Below are positions 60,861 through 64,000 of a stretch of 64,000 nt of DNA, piece after piece. Within the stretch, counting starts at the first letter, position 1. The number at the start of each line of letters is the position of its first letter. This DNA is from Thermoanaerobacterium aotearoense (GTDB lineage: Bacteria; Bacillota; Thermoanaerobacteria; Thermoanaerobacterales; Thermoanaerobacteraceae), in NCBI RefSeq assembly GCF_009905255.1, contig NZ_CP047602.1, positions 1,785,501 to 1,849,500 on the forward strand, given 5' to 3'. The translations under genes and the position numbers were made by a program. The notes under the pieces are model-generated. The model made no database searches and was not told the origin of the DNA. It saw only the letters and a list, made by a program, of their open reading frames with translations.

Positions 60861-60873
60861 CTCCTTATGATGA

Positions 60874-61776
60874 CTACAATACTTCTTCTATATCGTTTTG
60901 TCCTATGTTTTTTACGCCATTTACAATGTCAACAACTATATCTGTCTTGCCAAGCGGCATGATATGGACACCACCTACTTTATCTTTTATCTTATTTATA
61001 AATTCTATTGCAATTTTTGTCCCTTCACCCTTTTCACCGTTTTTTAACCTGTCTATTATTTTCTCAGGTATCTCTATGCCAGGCACCTTTTCGTTCAAGT
61101 TTACAGCCATTTTATAACTTTTAAGCGGCAATACTCCAACTAATACGGGAATATCAAACTGCTTTACAGCATCAAGAAATCTGTATAAAATCTCCTCATC
61201 GTAAACAGGCTGAGTCTGTATAAAAGATGCTCCACTTTCTATTTTCGTCTTTAATTTTTCTATTGATTCAGATCTTAAATCATTTGGATTTGCTGTTGTC
61301 CCTATGCAGAAATTTGTAGATGATTCTAATTTATTTCCGCTGTAGTCAAATCCATCATTTAGTGATTTTGCTATCTTCACAAGACCTACAGAATCTACAT
61401 CATACACACCTGTTGCCTGGGGCACATCGCCTCGCTTTGGGTCATCTCCTGTAAGGGCAAGAATATTTCTAACTCCCAGAGCATACGCTCCCAATAGCTC
61501 TGCCTGAAGTCCAATAAGATTTCTGTCTCTACACGTTAAATGGAATATGGTCTCTATATTTAGATGATTTTGCAAAAGGTGTGCCAATGCAATAGGGCTC
61601 ATTCTCATGTTTGCCATAGGACAGTCAGTTATATTTAAAGCATCTGCTATTCCATATAGTTTTCTCGCTTCTTCAATAGAATTTGAAATATCAGCTCCTT
61701 TTGGCGTCGATATCTCCACAGTTATGACAAATTGCTTATTTTTAAGCTTTTGACATAAGTTTATAGACTTTGGCAA
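60874..61776 (-). CDS. metF: Methylenetetrahydrofolate reductase
   Basis: 300-residue flavin-dependent reductase that makes 5-methyltetrahydrofolate for MetH. Family blocks are FVITVEISTPKGAD, HLTCRDRNLIGLQAELLGAYALGVRNILALTGDDP, GASFIQTQPVYD and VLVGVLPLKSYKMA. The start is a TTG at 61776 with AAGGAGG 7 bases upstream. Only about 20 bases of its leader remain before the probable edge of an insertion sequence; the SAM riboswitch that should precede it is 2 kb away. Confidence 0.94.
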   Translation of the reverse strand: MPKSINLCQKLKNKQFVITVEISTPKGADISNSIEEARKLYGIADALNITDCPMANMRMSPIALAHLLQNHLNIETIFHLTCRDRNLIGLQAELLGAYALGVRNILALTGDDPKRGDVPQATGVYDVDSVGLVKIAKSLNDGFDYSGNKLESSTNFCIGTTANPNDLRSESIEKLKTKIESGASFIQTQPVYDEEILYRFLDAVKQFDIPVLVGVLPLKSYKMAVNLNEKVPGIEIPEKIIDRLKNGEKGEGTKIAIEFINKIKDKVGGVHIMPLGKTDIVVDIVNGVKNIGQNDIEEVL

Positions 61777-61803
61777 AACAACCCCTCCTTAAAAATAAAG
61801 AAT

Positions 61804-63769
61804 ATTTTCGGCAACTTCTGTTGCCTGATATATCTGAATTTCAGGAGACATCTTTTAAATTTATCCCCCAAAATTTCATTCTGAAATCCTTTTTCGATTT
61901 CCAATTCATTTACATCTTTATTTACATTGTAAGATTTTTTCTTTATATTTCCCTTTATTTAACATATATGGTTGCATTCTATCTTGACTTTTTTAAATCG
62001 CCCCAATAATCGAAATGGATGGTGTTTTTACCATACTACTTGTTATTGAGGTGATTTTATGTTGGGCGCATGGCGTTCGCATTCTGATTATCAGTCTTTC
62101 CTTGTCGAAAATATTCAACCCATTTATGCTTCAGATAAAAATCGTGTCCTTCAATTTTCTGAAGCTTTATCTAAACTCTATAATTTAGATCTTGATGTTC
62201 TTAAACCTGTACTGGAACCTTATTACTCTAATACTGGTTCTCCAGCCAAAAATCAGCCTGAAGTTTTTCGGTCTTTTGTACTTATGTCTCTTCTTAAATG
62301 TCACAGTATTACTAAATGGGTTTACACGCTTCATCATGATAATCTTTTGTGTTGCATGATTGGCGTGTCTCCTGATAATATTCCTGGTGTTGGTACTCAT
62401 TATGACTTGATTAACAGGTTATGGCTTGAGGATCCTGATATTGAAAAAGACCGACAGGATTCTCTCCATCCTTTTAAACGCAAACCACGTAAAAAACTTG
62501 CTAAAAATCAGAAGCTCCCACCACGCCACCCTGGTATTATACAGAAATTTGTTGATTTGGCTTTACAGGGTAAAATTTTTGAGTCAAGACCTGAGAAGCT
62601 TCTTCAACAAATTTTTGCCGATGTTGCTGTTAGGCCTTCCGCCAATGATGGCATCCTCGGTGATATTGAAAAACTTACTATCTCCGGTGACGGTACTTGT
62701 ATTAAAACCGGCGGAAGTCCTTTCGGTATTAGAACTTGTGATTGTGCTAATAAGGGTATATTTAATTGTGACTGCCATCGCAAGTTCTCTGACCCCGATG
62801 CTCGCTATGGTTGGGATAGTTATCATGAGACATGGTTTTATGGTTATTCTGGTTATTTTTTAGTGACATACAACGAAGAGCTTAAATCTGATATTCCGAT
62901 TTATCTTCGCTTGGTTGAGGCTCCTCGTTATGATGGTGTTACTGCTATTATTGCTTTGTCTGAAGCAAGGGCTTTGTATCCTGATTTCGTTTTTGATAAA
63001 TTTATTGGTGATTGTGCTCATGATAATTACCCTACTTATCATCTTCTTAATAAGTGGAATATTAAACCTGTAATTCCGCTTAATAAGAAGAATAAAAACA
63101 ACAGCAAGTACCAAGGTACTATTAAAATCAATGAAAATGGTATTCCTGTCTGTATGGCAGGATTATCTATGGTTTACAATGGTTTTATGAAAGACCGTAA
63201 CAGAATTAAATGGCGCTGTCCTTTTGCGACTGGTAAAGTTGATTCATGTAATTGTAAAGATAAGTGCTCCTCTTCTGATTATGGTAGAACCGTTTATACG
63301 AAGCCTTCATCTGATCCTCGCTTGTTTACCGTCATTCCACGTGGTTCTGATGAATGGAAATGCGAGATGAAAAAGCGAACTTCTTCTGAGCGTGTTAACA
63401 AAAGGCTTCTTAATGACTATGAGTTGGAGCTATCTAAAACCAGAGGCAAAAAGCGTTGGTCTTTCTGGATTATGATACATTCTATTAATATCCATCTTGA
63501 TGCTAGATTGAAAAAATCTAAGTTTGATTTTATTTCTATGCTTGATGGATTATTAGGTAGAGCAGCATAAATATTGAGATTCCATATACTGTTAATTTTT
63601 AAACCTATTTTATTAGGCTTTATTTCTTATACTCTTTTTTTAAATTGATTTTCATTATTTTACATTTTCTTTCCTCTTTTCAGTATTTTATCGCAAAGGC
63701 TTTGTTATTTTCTGTATCTAATTTCTAATTTATGCCATAGTATGACGCTGGAAATTAGTTTCCGAAATC
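61804..63769 (+). mobile_element. Insertion sequence, about 2 kb, in the metF leader
   Basis: It carries one transposase gene. Imperfect terminal inverted repeats are suggested by TTTCGGCAACT at 61806-61816 and its near complement AGTTTCCGAAA ending at 63767 (10 of 11 match). I could not find a target-site duplication, so the ends are approximate. Base and codon use differ from the host: Ile is mostly ATT rather than ATA and Arg mostly CGT/CGC. The non-coding flanks (61804-62058 and 63571-63769) hold no other gene I can support. Confidence 0.75.
62059..63570 (+). CDS. DDE transposase (IS4/IS5/IS1182-like superfamily)
   Basis: 503-residue transposase. An N-terminal helical region (about residues 15-125) is followed by a DDE core: first Asp in LTISGDGTCIKTG, second Asp in DKFIGDCAHDNYPTY, and the Glu probably in MKKRTSSERVNKRL. 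A Cys-rich insert (CDCANKGIFNCDCHRKFSD and CPFATGKVDSCNCKDKC) could bind zinc. The frame is intact with a GAGGTGA site, so the element may be active. The exact IS family is not settled from sequence alone. Confidence 0.9.
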   Translation: MLGAWRSHSDYQSFLVENIQPIYASDKNRVLQFSEALSKLYNLDLDVLKPVLEPYYSNTGSPAKNQPEVFRSFVLMSLLKCHSITKWVYTLHHDNLLCCMIGVSPDNIPGVGTHYDLINRLWLEDPDIEKDRQDSLHPFKRKPRKKLAKNQKLPPRHPGIIQKFVDLALQGKIFESRPEKLLQQIFADVAVRPSANDGILGDIEKLTISGDGTCIKTGGSPFGIRTCDCANKGIFNCDCHRKFSDPDARYGWDSYHETWFYGYSGYFLVTYNEELKSDIPIYLRLVEAPRYDGVTAIIALSEARALYPDFVFDKFIGDCAHDNYPTYHLLNKWNIKPVIPLNKKNKNNSKYQGTIKINENGIPVCMAGLSMVYNGFMKDRNRIKWRCPFATGKVDSCNCKDKCSSSDYGRTVYTKPSSDPRLFTVIPRGSDEWKCEMKKRTSSERVNKRLLNDYELELSKTRGKKRWSFWIMIHSINIHLDARLKKSKFDFISMLDGLLGRAA

Positions 63770-63775
63770 ACTCAT

Positions 63776-63802
63776 AAAAAACCTCTTCGCCAAAAGAAGA
63801 GA
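63776..63802 (-). terminator. Terminator of the SAM riboswitch
   Basis: Minus-strand stem CTCTTC/GAAGAG with a 7-base loop, followed by six T. It lies 8 bases after the P1 3' strand of the aptamer, the usual place for S-box transcription control. Its T-run ends about 7 bases before the insertion sequence's edge. Confidence 0.88.
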
Positions 63803-63810
63803 TATTTTTG

Positions 63811-63905
63811 CTCCCATCTTTCAGCGATATGCTGCTGGAATTGGCACCGTGATATCCGGTTGCCGAGCTTCATAGGGCCAGTCCCTCCGCTACTCTTGAT
63901 AAGAG
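63811..63905 (-). promoter_or_regulatory. SAM-I riboswitch (S-box leader)
   Basis: The minus strand shows the S-box blocks in order: CTCTTATCAAGAGTAGCGGA, GGGACTGGCCC, TGAAGCTCGGCAACC, GGTGCCAATTCC, and GAAAGATGGGAG. P1 pairs CTCTTATC with GATGGGAG (two G-U pairs). SAM binding should favour the downstream terminator. The only minus-strand genes downstream are metF and metH, now beyond the insertion sequence. Confidence 0.97.
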
Positions 63906-63931
63906 TTTACCATATTAATTTATTAAATTAT

Positions 63932-63960
63932 ATGATACCGTCCTCTGGTACAATTGTCAA
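63932..63960 (-). promoter_or_regulatory. Promoter of the SAM riboswitch leader
   Basis: Minus-strand TTGACA, 17-base spacer, TATCAT, 26 bases before the S-box P1 strand. The promoter, riboswitch and terminator are all intact. Confidence 0.8.
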
Positions 63961-64000
63961 TGAAATATTTGTTGAAATGTTAAAATTACTTAGGCTTTTT

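Noticed and set aside
61780-61830. Hairpin GGCAACAGAAGTTGCC upstream of metF considered as a small riboswitch
   Set aside because: It lacks any known aptamer core and coincides with the likely left inverted repeat of the insertion sequence.
61770-62009. A 79-codon frame between metF and the transposase
   Set aside because: It spans the probable insertion-sequence edge and its Phe/Ile-rich product is typical of AT-rich noncoding DNA.
61795-63780. Target-site duplication flanking the insertion sequence
   Set aside because: No matching direct repeat was found at either tentative edge, so none is claimed.

Overview
The window is AT-rich, with low-GC clostridial codon use (many ATA, AGA and AAA codons) and strong AGGAGG-type ribosome binding sites. 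Gene content points to a thermophilic, anaerobic, spore-forming, hemicellulose-degrading Firmicute. The acetyl xylan esterase, the GH39 beta-xylosidase and the order of the xylan genes look, from memory, like Thermoanaerobacterium (T. saccharolyticum/T. xylanolyticum group). No search was run. No rRNA, tRNA or CRISPR array was seen.

Region 1 (1-17.2 kb) is a xylan/glucuronoxylan utilisation island. A YesM/YesN-type two-component system (+ strand) converges on a long minus-strand run: gntR-uxuA-two sugar permeases-solute-binding lipoprotein-GH67 alpha-glucuronidase-two Gfo/Idh/MocA dehydrogenases-GH52 and GH39 beta-xylosidases-CE7 esterase. Together these would import aldouronate/xylo-oligosaccharides, remove acetyl and (methyl)glucuronate groups, cut to xylose, and pass glucuronate toward the mannonate dehydratase step. 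No ABC ATPase is encoded with the permeases. Two near-identical operator motifs lie upstream of gntR.

Region 2 (17.3-33.4 kb) is mixed: a small ferritin-like protein; thiC-thiW under a TPP riboswitch; a MntA/HepT-like pair with altered catalytic residues; a carboxymuconolactone-decarboxylase-like protein; pdxST; an O-antigen-ligase-like TPR membrane protein; an NMT1/SsuA-type ABC transporter; nadE; an EamA exporter; and a YcdB-type secreted protein.

Region 3 (33.4-48.9 kb) is a conserved core: the F1Fo ATP synthase operon atpBEFHAGDC, whose c subunit looks proton-type, and the proteostasis run tig-clpP-clpX-lonB-like-lon-engB followed upstream by rnz and nfo. The lonB position holds a shortened protein that has lost both ATPase motifs and the whole protease domain.

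Region 4 (49-55.9 kb) is an eroding accessory patch: a MerR regulator, flavodoxins, aldo/keto reductases, a cupin and an AhpD-like protein, mixed with fragments of an aldo/keto reductase, an iron alcohol dehydrogenase, an acetyltransferase and a PIN-type toxin-antitoxin pair. Promoters with the 19-bp spacer typical of MerR activation mark it as one regulon.

Region 5 (55.9-64 kb) holds an rRNA uracil methyltransferase, the cotJABC spore-coat operon, and metF-metH. A complete SAM-I riboswitch with its own promoter and terminator lies at 63.8-63.96 kb and points at metF, but a roughly 2-kb insertion sequence sits between them. That insertion is the most striking single event in the window.
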